Origin: Tragulus kanchil
Taxonomy: Eukaryota > Chordata > Mammalia > Artiodactyla > Tragulidae
Direction: 5' to 3'
Length of the DNA stretch: 64,000 nucleotides
Assembly (NCBI GenBank): GCA_022376925.1
Contig: JAIOJX010000025.1
Span: forward strand, 144,047,301 to 144,111,300
Both the position numbers and the translations under genes were made by a program. Numbering within the stretch: the stretch's first letter is position 1; each line of letters starts with the position of its first letter. Below are positions 46,620-57,839 of the stretch, one piece after another. The notes under the pieces were generated by a model. That model searched no databases, was not told where the DNA came from, and saw only the letters and a list, made by a program, of their open reading frames with translations.

Positions 46620-47454
46620 TTTTCTGACAATTAATGTTTATGTTGTAAATATTAGTCTACCTTCTACCTCAAAATCTAATTTTCTTCACAACAGAATGTT
46701 TTACTCATTTTTGAAACTGTCTAATCCTTGCGTATATAATTGAATCTCAATAAATGTTTGTTGAATTAGTTAAATCAGAGTCAAATAGAATTAAATCAAA
46801 AAGCATTCTACCAAATAAATTTTTGTTAATGAGTCTAGATTTTATCAACATTCCTCAGTGGTTCATCATTTCTGATTTTGAGAATTTGCAGATTCTGATA
46901 AATAGTACTAAAATTTGCTATTCATTTGTAAATAAAAATTCATTTCTCTCTCCAGGTATCTGGAGAAATCTTATTTTTAAATCAAAAGAAAGCAATCTGC
47001 TAACATTATCAGAGAATTTAAATGAAAATATTCTATGTATTCTACATCAAAATTGAGAAAAAACTAAAGGAAAAGTAAAAAGATTGTTTCACTATGAAGT
47101 GAAGAAACTTTAACCCATTTAACAAAGAACTGTTGAATGCATATTATGCTTACTTCAGGGATAGACATGATGGGACACAAAGATTTAAGAAATGATCATT
47201 CCATATTTTTAATAGGTAACAGTATTCTAAGTGGAATAGGCATCAAATGAATGAATATAATTCAAAGAAATGTTGATTTGCAAAAAAAAAATACTTCTTT
47301 AACTCTGAAAATCAGCTGAAAAATGAGAAAAACACTAGAACAAGGTAGTATTTGAAATAAGTCTTACAGTATAAATGTGTTGATAATTCAAGATGAATCA
47401 AAGAGTACAATCAGACTTTACAGAGTGAAGATAGTCTTAGCAGGTTCAGTTATG
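46620..47454. other. AT-rich sequence with no recognised gene
   Basis: A 100-codon plus-strand open frame at 46754-47056 lies in AT-rich DNA and has no recognisable domain. The part near 47110-47240 faintly recalls the minus-strand L2 tail, not strongly enough to call. Confidence 0.4.
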
Positions 47455-48142
47455 TCTTGAAAGAGATATGTTCAGGCCTTAACCTCTGGTACCTATAAAT
47501 GTGACCTTTTATGAAAATAGGATTTTTACAGTTGTAATCAAGTTAAATTGAAGTCATCTCTGGATTAGGATAGGCCCCTATATACAATGGTCTGTCTCCT
47601 TATAAGGAGATGAAGATTTGGAGATAGCCAGGAAGATCCCCTAGAGGAGGGCATGGCAGCCTACTCCAGTATTCTAACCTGGAGACTCTCATGGTCAGAG
47701 AAGCCAGGCAGGATGCAATCTATAGGGTTGCAAAGAGTCAGACATGACTGAAGTGACTTAGCACATACACACTATCATATACACATGCACAATCAAATTA
47801 AATTGAAGTCACACTGAATTAGGATGGGTCTTATATCCAGTGGTTGATCTCATAAGGAGGTGGAGATCTGTAGACATCAGACATAAAGAAAACAGTCATG
47901 TGACTATGGAGGCAGAGATTTTAGTGATGCCCCTACAAGCCAAGGAAAACCAAAGATTGCCTGCCTTCACCAGATGAAAAGAAGAAGCAAGTAAAGACAT
48001 TCCTAGACCTTCAGAGGGAATCTGAGCCTGGAGACAGCTTTGTTTGAGACCTCAGAATGGAAAGACAAATTTTGTTGTTTTAAGCCACCAACTAAATTTC
48101 TAATGGTACTGTCTAGTGGAAGTACTAGGAAATTAACACAGT
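47455..48142 (+). mobile_element. MLT1-family MaLR LTR, plus strand, interrupted by a SINE
   Basis: It begins GCCTTAACCTCTGGTACC, then GACCTTTTATGAAAATAGG, GTAATCAAGTTAAATTGAAG and TCCTTATAAGGAGATG. After the SINE at 47622-47766 it continues with AAATTAAATTGAAGTCACAC, GACTATGGAGGCAGAG, GATGCCCCTACAAGCC, CCAAAGATTGCCTGCC, CCTTCAGAGGGAATC and TTGTTTTAAGCCACCAAC. The order matches MLT1 5' to 3'. About 90 bp (47528-47620) recurs in diverged form at 47791-47880 on the other side of the SINE. Confidence 0.75.
47622..47766 (+). mobile_element. Bov-tA-type SINE, 5'-truncated, nested in the MLT1 LTR
   Basis: It contains CAGGAAGATCCCCTAGAGGA, GGCATGGCAGCCTACTCCAG, TATTCTAACCTGGAGACTCTC, GGTTGCAAAGAGTCAGACAT and GACTGAAGTGACTTAGCAC. 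The tRNA-like head is missing. Confidence 0.85.
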
Positions 48143-48510
48143 AGTCAAAAAAGATGTTGTCCACAGTTTACCTCTTCTGGTGGAGTGGACTTTAATGAAA
48201 ACAATTGGCGAGTTCATCCTAATTAAAATCCTGTCGGTGTCATTTTTATTAAATATGTAGCATTGGGTAGATCAAGCATTTTCTCCTAGTCTCAAGTTCA
48301 CTACAAAAAGGATATGAAGACTACCTACCTCACAAGTTTTTCAGATTTTTTTGTGTGAATCGATTGAGATAAAGTATATATGTCAACTGATACATAGCAG
48401 ATTTGCAATCAACACTGATAGTGATTATGTTATTAGTGATCACTTTTACACAGAGGCTACTGTTGATTGCAATTCCCAAGAGCATTGGAGGTGACATGAT
48501 AATTAATGAA
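48143..48510. other. AT-rich sequence, nothing recognised
   Basis: No repeat or coding feature could be recognised in this stretch. Confidence 0.45.
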
Positions 48511-50757
48511 ATAGACAACCTCACTCTCTGTCTGACTAAATTTTACTAAAGATTTTGAAGATCTAAGATGTATCTTTGACGTTTAAAATCTTGAAAAAGT
48601 CAAGATTTTATTGAACAAGGTACTAGATCATTTTTTTTCCTCTTTTTTGGCATAATTACAATAGATGTTCCTGATTCTAAGCACTATGTTTGATTGACGT
48701 TGGTAGTAGTCAGATGATATGATTAAATGAACCAATGTTAAAAATGTTATTTTGTAACTGGATCAACAATATGTTGACATTATATTAAATAATATTAGAC
48801 ATAGTATTAGATAGGGACACATTTCTTGGTGCTATGTACAATTATATAACTTGAGGAATCAGATTATTCTTTTTTGATAAATTGAAAATAAGCAGTACCA
48901 TAGGCTTTGGTGATGCTTCTCAAAATAAGGTTTAGAGGGTGTGTTGCAGCACTGTGCTGGGTGATACATGACAACTTCAAAAGTAAACAGGACATATCTT
49001 CCTATAGGTTAAATTTTAGAGAGACTAAAAAGAGAATTAAATGTATAATATCAAAGCAAGCACAGCAATGAACAAATAGTTAGCAGTGTTGTTTCTAAAG
49101 CCAAGGAGACTCAGTTCATTTTCTTGGGTGAATCATTAACTTTGTGAACTTGGGCAAGTCTCAATCTCTGTGTGCCTCAATTTTCCACATCTATCAAGAG
49201 AAGATAATCACTTCTATGATATTTAAGATGATCTTTAATTGAGCTAACCATACATTTAAGTCACTTAAAAGTAGAGTGACTGACACTAGACTTTGATTTA
49301 CACAAAGCTATAGGAGGCACCCTTGCACAGGCTCACCTCTTTTTATAAATACATAAAAATAAAACATGTATCCATAATCACTTAAGACAGCTGTCTCTTT
49401 CCATTTTGACTCCGTCTCATCAACTCTGTTTCATGTCAAATGAGTTGGAGCAGCCTTGGGCATTCAGAACTAGCTATGGTTGAGCTGAGTAGTTGGGCAG
49501 TTGGGGAATAGTTGAGTTTAGGTTTAGTAGAGTAACTTGCATATATAGTTAAGGTACTACTGACTGTCTTGGTGAAGGAATCCATTCCAGGACTCTTCCC
49601 AGCATACTGTGAAGATGCACCCATGATCAAAAATGACATAGACAACCTCACTCTCTGTCTGACTAAATTTTACTAAAGATTTTGAAGATCTAAGATGTAT
49701 CTTTGACGTTTAAAATCTTGAAAAAGTCAAGATTTTATTGAACAAGGTACTAGATCATTTTTTTTCCTCTTTTTTGGCATAATTACAATAGATGTTCCTG
49801 ATTCTAAGCACTATGTTTGATTGACGTTGGTAGTAGTCAGATGATATGATTAAATGAACCAATGTTAAAAAATGTTATTTTGTAACTGGATCAACAATAT
49901 GTTGACATTATATTAAATAATATTAGACATAGTATTAGATAGGGACACATTTCTTGGTGCTATGTACAATTATATAACTTGAGGAATCAGATTATTCTTT
50001 TTTGATAAATTGAAAATAAGCAGTACCATAGGCTTTGGTGATGCTTCTCAAAATAAGGTTTAGAGGGTGTGTTGCAGCACTGTGCTGGGTGATACATGAC
50101 AACTTCAAAAGTAAACAGGACATATCTTCCTATAGGTTAAATTTTAGAGAGACTAAAAAGAGAATTAAATGTATAATATCAAAGCAAGCACAGCAATGAA
50201 CAAATAGTTAGCAGTGTTGTTTCTAAAGCCAAGGAGACTCAGTTCATTTTCTTGGGTGAATCATTAACTTTGTGAACTTGGGCAAGTCTCAATCTCTGTG
50301 TGCCTCAATTTTCCACATCTATCAAGAGAAGATAATCACTTCTATGATATTTAAGATGATCTTTAATTGAGCTAACCATACATTTAAGTCACTTAAAAGT
50401 AGAGTGACTGACACTAGACTTTGATTTACACAAAGCTATAGGAGGCACCCTTGCACAGGCTCACCTCTTTTTATAAATACATAAAAATAAAACATGTATC
50501 CATAATCACTTAAGACAGCTGTCTCTTTCCATTTTGACTCCGTCTCATCAACTCTGTTTCATGTCAAATGAGTTGGAGCAGCCTTGGGCATTCAGAACTA
50601 GCTATGGTTGAGCTGAGTAGTTGGGCAGTTGGGGAATAGTTGAGTTTAGGTTTAGTAGAGTAACTTGCATATATAGTTAAGGTACTACTGACTGTCTTGG
50701 TGAAGGAATCCATTCCAGGACTCTTCCCAGCATACTGTGAAGATGCACCCATGATCA
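48511..50757. repeat. Tandem direct duplication 19 (copies 48511-49637 and 49638-about 50757, offset 1127-1128 bp)
   Basis: ATAGACAACC restarts at 49638 directly after ATGATCAAAAATGAC; at the true continuation copy 2 reads ATGATCATAATATG. Copy 2 has one extra A in a run near 49866. It contains a MIR; the rest is AT-rich. Confidence 0.97.
49103..49290 (+). mobile_element. MIR SINE
   Basis: It contains AATCATTAACTTTGTGAAC, TTGGGCAAGTCTCAATCTC, TGTGTGCCTCAATTTTCCAC, ATCTATCAAGAGAAGATAATC and the tail AAGTAGAGTGACTGACAC, the MIR order from core to tail. The duplicate is at 50230-50418. Confidence 0.75.
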
Positions 50758-51429
50758 TAATATGAAGGTATAGGACCTAAGCATAAACTCATCCTTTAGT
50801 CAGGTGAACTTTTCCTGCAGCACCTGGTAGTGGAAGTTCATGGGTAATTGAGAAGAAACAAGATTTGAAATGTGTGCAGCCAGAAATTAGTTTCCAGAAA
50901 ATTGTCCCAAGTCTTGTAGCTTATACATGAAATAAAGTTCATAAAGATTTCCCTAAAGTTGAAAACAGTCCAAAAAATTTACATGGCATTATACATACTG
51001 AATCATGAAACTGAAAGACATTTTTCTAATGTCAGTATTAGTTTCAAAACATAGTAACCAATCAGTTATGCTAGAAAGAAGACTAAATTATCTTTTTAGT
51101 CTCTCTATAGAAAATGATATTTTCTTGCCACAAAAGGAAAGCAAAGGTATGAAGACAAAAAACAGGAAAAGATTACATAGAGGTGTGTTATGAATTTAAT
51201 TAATAAAGGTATTTTATTTTTTCTGGATCTTATTATCCTGGTGATACTTGCTGTGATTTTCTTCCTATAATAAGTATGTTCACTTATATACTTATTATAA
51301 TTTTATATACATAATTTTATGTTTATTTTCTTAATGAGCCAACAAAATTTTATAAGCTTCAGCATCTACAAAGCCTGGATAGGGTTTGTATTAAGTATTA
51401 AATAAAACCACAGAGCCATTAACATTTTT

Positions 51430-51487
51430 TTAAATATTTATAATTATATATTCATATATATGTGTGTATGTATATATATATATGAAT
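51430..51487. repeat. (TA/TATG)n simple repeat
   Basis: TA-rich low-complexity tract with TGTGTGTATG interruptions. It explains the tyrosine- and isoleucine-rich frames on both strands. Confidence 0.85.
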
Positions 51488-51729
51488 GTTTTAAATTCCC
51501 AATTTTTAAATGTAACCCTGAGATGCAAAGAAATTTACAGCTGACAGAGATCAAGCTATCATTACCATGTATAATTCCAAGATGTACTCTTCCATTGAAA
51601 TCATTCAGCAAACACATATTGAGCTTCCAAGTCTTAACTGGAGTACAAATTAAACAGTTCACAGTCTCCATCTTTATGAACAGAATATCTAGAGAGACAG
51701 AGAGTTGCTATAAGATAAATGCATGAGAA

Positions 51730-51805
51730 TGATAGGAAGGAAGGAAAGAAAAGGTAGGAAAGGAAGGGAGAAAGAAAAGAGGGAGGACAGATGTAGGAAG
51801 GAAGT
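51730..51805. repeat. Purine-rich (GGAA)n-like simple repeat
   Basis: Almost pure A/G on the plus strand for about 75 bp with GGAAGGAAGG and GGGAGAAAG units. Confidence 0.85.
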
Positions 51806-52784
51806 GTGGCAACATTTTTACTTCATTTTGTTTACTTGAGACCTTAGATTTTGTGATACCTCTTGCTATTTTCTGGATGACACCTTAATGTCATCCCCAA
51901 GAGGAATTAATCAAGAATAGTAAGCAAGAGACATTATGCATTCCCAAGTAATTAGAGTACAATATTTCTAGATATTACTAAATCAAAAGAGTGTTTCAGT
52001 AATAATCTACAACAGCAAAAGAATGGGTTAGAAGAGAACATTGAAATGAGAAAAATGGACATAAATGTTTGCCTTTTTATGCAACTGGTGTTATACTTGA
52101 AATTAAAAACTAGGTTTTTATAAAAGCACTGAGAACAAATTCTCAATGTCATATAGAAAATCCCTTTGTAAAATGAAGATTCATTTGAGCTCTTTTTAAA
52201 TAAACTGAAAAATTACCCACATGACAAAAATAGGAAATCAGCCTGAAAACATGGAAGCAAACATAATAAATTAACAGATCAATGAAAAAGCTTTGATGAA
52301 TTGACACAAAGAAATAAAAAAAACAGCACAGGAATCAAGCATAACATATCACTGAGTGCCTCATCAATGAGTTAAGTAAAAATTTTGGCATATGTTCCTT
52401 TCACATATCCATAAGAGTCTTAATTTCATACCCTTAAAACCTATCCATCAAGATGCCCAATGGTTTCCAATGATAGAGACAGGTAAGATGTGCTGCCAGC
52501 TATAACTTGGGGTGATGCTAATGAGTGTTCATTTTTTCCACTTTAAGGAAGTATAATAGGGATGTGTAGCTATCAATTTTTTTAATGTGTTTAGTTTAAG
52601 AAACTCTGCTAATATGTCAAATGCTTGCATAAGAGGACAGTTCTCTATTGTCCACTCTGTAATCCTCTGTTTTCTGTGTGAAACAGGTGTTACTTTTGTT
52701 AAATATATATAATTAATCACTATTTGAGAATATAGGGAGAATCCAACTTTTTTGCTTTTTAAGGAAAAGTAGTTATTTCTCCTA

Positions 52785-52930
52785 CAGCAGGAGCTCTCAA
52801 ACGTGTTGGCCTTTGGATACCTTACCATTTTTAGGAAACATTGAGGACCACTAAGAGCTCGCATTCATGTGAGTTATATTTACCAATATTTACCATATTA
52901 TAAATTAATACATGATATTTTATTTCTTTG
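52785..52930. mobile_element. Possible ancient MER-type DNA transposon fragment
   Basis: GAGCTCTCAAACGTGTTGGCC, ATTGAGGACCACTAAGAGCTC, ATGTGAGTTATATTTACC and AATATTTACCATATTA run in the order of a common mammalian medium-reiteration repeat. I am not sure of the exact family. Confidence 0.4.
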
Positions 52931-53159
52931 AAGAGAATAATGATGAATACATTGTGTGTTGACAACAATATCTTAGTGAAATTATGAAATTAGTTTTTAC
53001 CTGGGAGAGTCTCTAAAAGCTATCCAAAAGTAATATATCTGTTTTAGAACATGAAAAAACATAATAAAGAATGAAACTTGGAAGGTGAATTGTAGTTTCT
53101 TGGATTATATAACCTGAATCTAAGAAGAAACTAAGCAATATATTAATATTTTAACAGTT

Positions 53160-55472
53160 CATTTAATCCTGAGTGATTTGCTTCCTTAGTTTAATGAGTA
53201 ATACCTTCATTTACAATATGAAAGGTAGTTCTTTACCTTCTGTATAATGTGCCTTGTTGTTCAGTCGCTAAATCATGTCCAACTCTTTGTAACCCCATAA
53301 ACTGCAGCACACCAGGCTTACCTGTCCTTATCTCGTGGACTTTACTCAATCTCATGCCCATTGAGTGGATGGTGCCATCCAACCACCTCATCCTCTGTTG
53401 CCCACTTCTTCTGCCTTGAATCTTTCCCATCATCTGGGTCTTTTCAAACAAATTGGCTCTTCTCATCAGGTGGTCCAAGTGTTAGAGCTTCAACTTCAGC
53501 ATCAGTTCTTCCAATAAATATTAAAGGTTGGTTTCCTTTAGGATTGACTAGATTGATCTCCTTGCAGTCCAAAGGACTCTCAAGAGTCTTCTTCAGAAAC
53601 ACAACTTGAAGCCATTAATTCTTCAGTACTCAGCCTTCTCTATGGTCTAACTCTCACATTTGTACATGACTGCTGGAAAAAAACATAGACTACATTGCAA
53701 AATTTTGTGTTTAATTTTCTGTGCTTTATGTAATATTTATTAGACCTTGATTACTTAAAAGGAAAGAAGAACAAAAACAAAAGTTACCACTTATTGAGGA
53801 AATAAAAGTTTTTTAAATTGTGTGATCATTTATTGTTTTAAAATCTTTTATCACTTTAATTACATGGTTAACAAAGTACTGTTTCTCAGATATCCATGAT
53901 CCTTTTAAACCAGTGTCCAGATCTCTTCTAAAAACTTTTTAAAATTTATCTTTCAAAAATCAGATCTTAAAAGCAGAAAATAAGATTAAACTTTCAGAAT
54001 ATTTTAATATCTAAAACTATCAGACTATATCAGTAGGTCCCTGGAAAACCACCAAGGTTTGTTCTTTCATTTCAAAAAGAGATCAAAAAGTATCTAATTA
54101 GGTTTGTTTGATGAGTTGAATAGGCAGATATCAGGAGAGATGCTCCACCTCCCTTAGGTGAAACTGATATTGGTAAATTTTATTAATATAAATATTCCTG
54201 AATTTCACAGCTTATAGGAAGTCTTTGTATATTTGTTGCTGCCCTTTCTTTCAATAACATGTTTTAACCTCAGGAAAACATTGATCACAATTCTTATGAA
54301 GTAGTTTTTCCAGTTTTATTGCATTTTCATTTAATCCTGAGTGATTTGCTTCCTTAGTTTAATGAGTAATCTAGGTTCTTTACCTTCTGTATAATGTGCC
54401 TTGTTGTTCAGTCGCTAAATCATGTCCAACTCTTTGTAACCCCATAAACTGCAGCACACCAGGCTTACCTGTCCTTATCTCGTGGACTTTACTCAATCTC
54501 ATGCCCATTGAGTGGATGGTGCCATCCAACCACCTCATCCTCTGTTGCCCACTTCTTCTGCCTTGAATCTTTCCCATCATCTGGGTCTTTTCAAACAAAT
54601 TGGCTCTTCTCATCAGGTGGTCCAAGTGTTAGAGCTTCAACTTCAGCATCAGTTCTTCCAATAAATATTAAAGGTTGGTTTCCTTTAGGATTGACTAGAT
54701 TGATCTCCTTGCAGTCCAAAGGACTCTCAAGAGTCTTCTTCAGAAACACAACTTGAAGCCATTAATTCTTCAGTACTCAGCCTTCTCTATGGTCTAACTC
54801 TCACATTTGTACATGACTGCTGGAAAAAAACATAGACTACATTGCAAAATTTTGTGTTTAATTTTCTGTGCTTTATGTAATATTTATTAGACCTTGATTA
54901 CTTAAAAGGAAAGAAGAACAAAAACAAAAGTTACCACTTATTGAGGAAATAAAAGTTTTTTAAATTGTGTGATCATTTATTGTTTTAAAATCTTTTATCA
55001 CTTTAATTACATGGTTAACAAAGTACTGTTTCTCAGATATCCATGATCCTTTTAAACCAGTGTCCAGATCTCTTCTAAAAACTTTTTAAAATTTATCTTT
55101 CAAAAATCAGATCTTAAAAGCAGAAAATAAGATTAAACTTTCAGAATATTTTAATATCTAAAACTATCAGACTATATCAGTAGGTCCCTGGAAAACCACC
55201 AAGGTTTGTTCTTTCATTTCAAAAAGAGATCAAAAAGTATCTAATTAGGTTTGTTTGATGAGTTGAATAGGCAGATATCAGGAGAGATGCTCCACCTCCC
55301 TTAGGTGAAACTGATATTGGTAAATTTTATTAATATAAATATTCCTGAATTTCACAGCTTATAGGAAGTCTTTGTATATTTGTTGCTGCCCTTTCTTTCA
55401 ATAACATGTTTTAACCTCAGGGAAAACATTGATCACAATTCTTATGAAGTAGTTTTTTCCAGTTTTATTGCA
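53160..55472. repeat. Tandem direct duplication 20 (copies 53160-54327 and 54328-about 55472, offset 1168 falling to 1147 bp)
   Basis: Copy 2 lacks about 21 bp found in copy 1 just after the start (53210-53230; ACCTTCATTTACAATATGAAA region). Downstream the copies match, with small A/T/G-run differences near the end. The joint is TGCATTTTCAT at 54327/54328. It carries the BovB fragment. Confidence 0.96.
53251..53690 (-). pseudogene. BovB (RTE) LINE 3' fragment, relic of the reverse-transcriptase ORF C-terminus
   Basis: On the minus strand a frame at 53233-53478 reads RRSGQQRMRWLDGTIHSM, then GMRLSKVHEIRTGKPGVLQF, then MGLQRVGHDLATEQQ. This is the known C-terminal end of the BovB ORF2 protein, where better copies have GRQRMRWLDGITDSMDMSLS. 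Upstream coding sequence (to 53690) is still recognisable, but frameshifts separate it from this frame. The element is 5'-truncated and inactive, with no endonuclease or catalytic RT domain present. The duplicate lies at 54398-54837. It dates the locus to the ruminant lineage. Confidence 0.9.
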
Positions 55473-55830
55473 TTTTTCAATCTTCTGGTAATGTTTTATC
55501 TAATAATATTAGTCAATAACAATATAATGTTATCAGCCATAGTTTCAGTTATTGCTTGAAATGTCTATTGATCACTTCCTTACTTCTTTAATTTCAATCT
55601 ACTAATTTCTGGGCCAGTGATTCTCAAATGGTGACACATATCAGACTAACCTATGTGTAAGTTTTACTCCAGAGTTTACTTGGTCATTTTTGGTAAACTT
55701 TTCATATGTATGTTTCAGGATCATTGTATATTACATCTCAAGATTTATTCATCTTATAAGAAAAATTCCACCCACTATTTAATACTCAGAGCAATTACTG
55801 ACTTCTTCAGCAAAAATATATCAATCTCTT

Positions 55831-56089
55831 AGGGCTTCCCTGGTGGTCCAGTGGGTAAGGACACTGCCTTGCAGTACAAGGGGCGCCAGTTCAATCCCTG
55901 GCCTGGAAAGATTCCACATGCCCCGGAGTGGCTGGACCTATGTGTCCAACTACCGAGCCTGAGCTCTGTAGTGCATGTGCCCAGAATCAGTGCTCTGTAG
56001 CGACAGAGGCCACTGTAATGGGAGGCCCACACAGGCCAAAGAACAAAGACGGATGAAAATAGATAAATGAGAGACCAATAGTAGTGGTC

Positions 56090-56128
<39 letters not shown>
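55831..56128 (+). mobile_element. Long CHR-like SINE, plus strand
   Basis: It starts GGGCTTCCCTGGTGGTCCAG, then GGGGCGCCAGTTCAATCCCT, GGAGTGGCTGGACCTATGTG, GAGCTCTGTAGTGCATGTG, GAGGCCCACACAGGCCAAAG and GAGACCAATAGTAGTGG, followed by an A run and (TA)n. Unlike the other copies it lost the pyrimidine-rich 3' block. TATCAATCTCTT before it and TATCAGTCTCCTT after it are a likely target-site duplication. The duplicate is at 56951-57248. Confidence 0.88.

Positions 56129-56135
<7 letters not shown>
56098..56135. repeat. (TA)n simple repeat at the SINE tail
   Basis: An A run grading into TA repeats with a single TG. The copy at 57218-57255 has, by eye, the same length, although such tracts normally vary between alleles. 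Confidence 0.9.
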
Positions 56136-57209
56136 CAGTCTCCTTCAAGAAAGGATAGTCTCAAACACTTACAGAAAAGGACTGTTCTAGGTACTGACAC
56201 TTCAATAAGTAGAATTCTTCAGAACTGACATTGTTCAGACCACTTTTAGACTCTACCAGTGGACTTAGTCAAGATTTCCAGAACTCTTTTCAGTTGAAAA
56301 GCAGATGGCCTTATAAAAATGCTAATCCAATATCCAACGGAACAAGAATTAATTACATAGGGCTGAATGAGCTAATGAGGGGAATTTTAATGTAGCTTTT
56401 TAAGGGAAGGGAATATTATTAATATATCTTTAATGTTCTATTTCCTGAATATGTAAGTGTTTTCTCTTTGTTAAGCTATCTAAAACCGAGAACAATTGTA
56501 TAAACTCCGCTTTTGTAAATTGACATGAACTATTTTAGATGATACCTAATTCTCACTAGTCATCAAACTCAGAAATTCTTACTTCTTCTTTACTTTTATG
56601 CCAATATAGTCATTTGCAAAGGTTTGATAAGAATGTCTTCCTTTTTACCAGAATATAATAGAACAAAATGATTGTACAACTATGGTGTTATTTCAAGAGT
56701 GTCATATTTGAGAACAATCTACTAATTTCTGGGCCAGTGATTCTCAAATGGTGACACATATCAGACTAACCTATGTGTAAGTTTTACTCCAGAGTTTACT
56801 TGGTCATTTTTGGTAAACTTTTCATATGTATGTTTCAGGATCATTGTATATTACATCTCAAGATTTATTCATCTTATAAGAAAAATTCCACCCACTATTT
56901 AATACTCAGAGCAATTACTGACTTCTTCAGCAAAAATATATCAATCTCTTAGGGCTTCCCTGGTGGTCCAGTGGGTAAGGACACTGCCTTGCAGTACAAG
57001 GGGCGCCAGTTCAATCCCTGGCCTGGAAAGATTCCACATGCCCCGGAGTGGCTGGACCTATGTGTCCAACTACCGAGCCTGAGCTCTGTAGTGCATGTGC
57101 CCAGAATCAGTGCTCTGTAGCGACAGAGGCCACTGTAATGGGAGGCCCACACAGGCCAAAGAACAAAGACGGATGAAAATAGATAAATGAGAGACCAATA
57201 GTAGTGGTC

Positions 57210-57255
<46 letters not shown>

Positions 57256-57839
57256 CAGTCTCCTTCAAGAAAGGATAGTCTCAAACACTTACAGAAAAGG
57301 ACTGTTCTAGGTACTGACACTTCAATAAGTAGAATTCTTCAGAACTGACATTGTTCAGACCACTTTTAGACTCTACCAGTGGACTTAGTCAAGATTTCCA
57401 GAACTCTTTTCAGTTGAAAAGCAGATGGCCTTATAAAATGCTAATCCAATATCCAACGGAACAAGAATTAATTACATAGGGCTGAATGAGCTAATGAGGG
57501 GAATTTTAATGTAGCTTTTTAAGGGAAGGGAATATTATTAATATATCTTTAATGTTCTATTTCCTGAATATGTAAGTGTTTTCTCTTTGTTAAGCTATCT
57601 AAAACCGAGAACAATTGTATAAACTCCGCTTTTGTAAATTGACATGAACTATTTTAGATGATACCTAATTCTCACTAGTCATCAAATTCAGAAATTCTTA
57701 CTTCTTCTCTTTACTTTTATGCCAATATAGTCATTTGCAAAGGTTTGATAAGAATGTCTTCCTTTTTACCAGAATATAATAGAACAAAATGATTGTACAA
57801 CTATGGTGTTATTTCAAGAGTGTCATATTTGAGAACAAT

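Larger units (their letters stand above)
50758..53159. other. AT-rich sequence with simple repeats and no recognised gene
   Basis: Holds the TA-rich tract at 51430-51487, a purine-rich GGAA/GGGA tract at 51730-51805, and a possible old DNA-transposon remnant at 52785-52930. Frames of 62-111 codons here have no recognised domain. Confidence 0.5.
55595..57839. repeat. Tandem direct duplication 21 (copies 55595-56714 and 56715-57839, offset 1120 bp)
   Basis: The joint uses CAAT (55595, 56715, 57835). Differences: one A in the run near 56319/57439, C/T near 56567/57686, and a 2-base CT insertion near 57707 in copy 2. It carries a plus-strand CHR-like SINE with a TA-rich tail. The first 90 bp (TGATTCTCAAATGG onward) weakly resembles a MER5-type hAT remnant. 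Confidence 0.97.

Noticed and set aside
53251..53690. BovB frame considered as a live LINE
   Set aside because: Only the C-terminal end of the ORF2 protein remains, with frameshifts and no endonuclease or catalytic reverse-transcriptase part.
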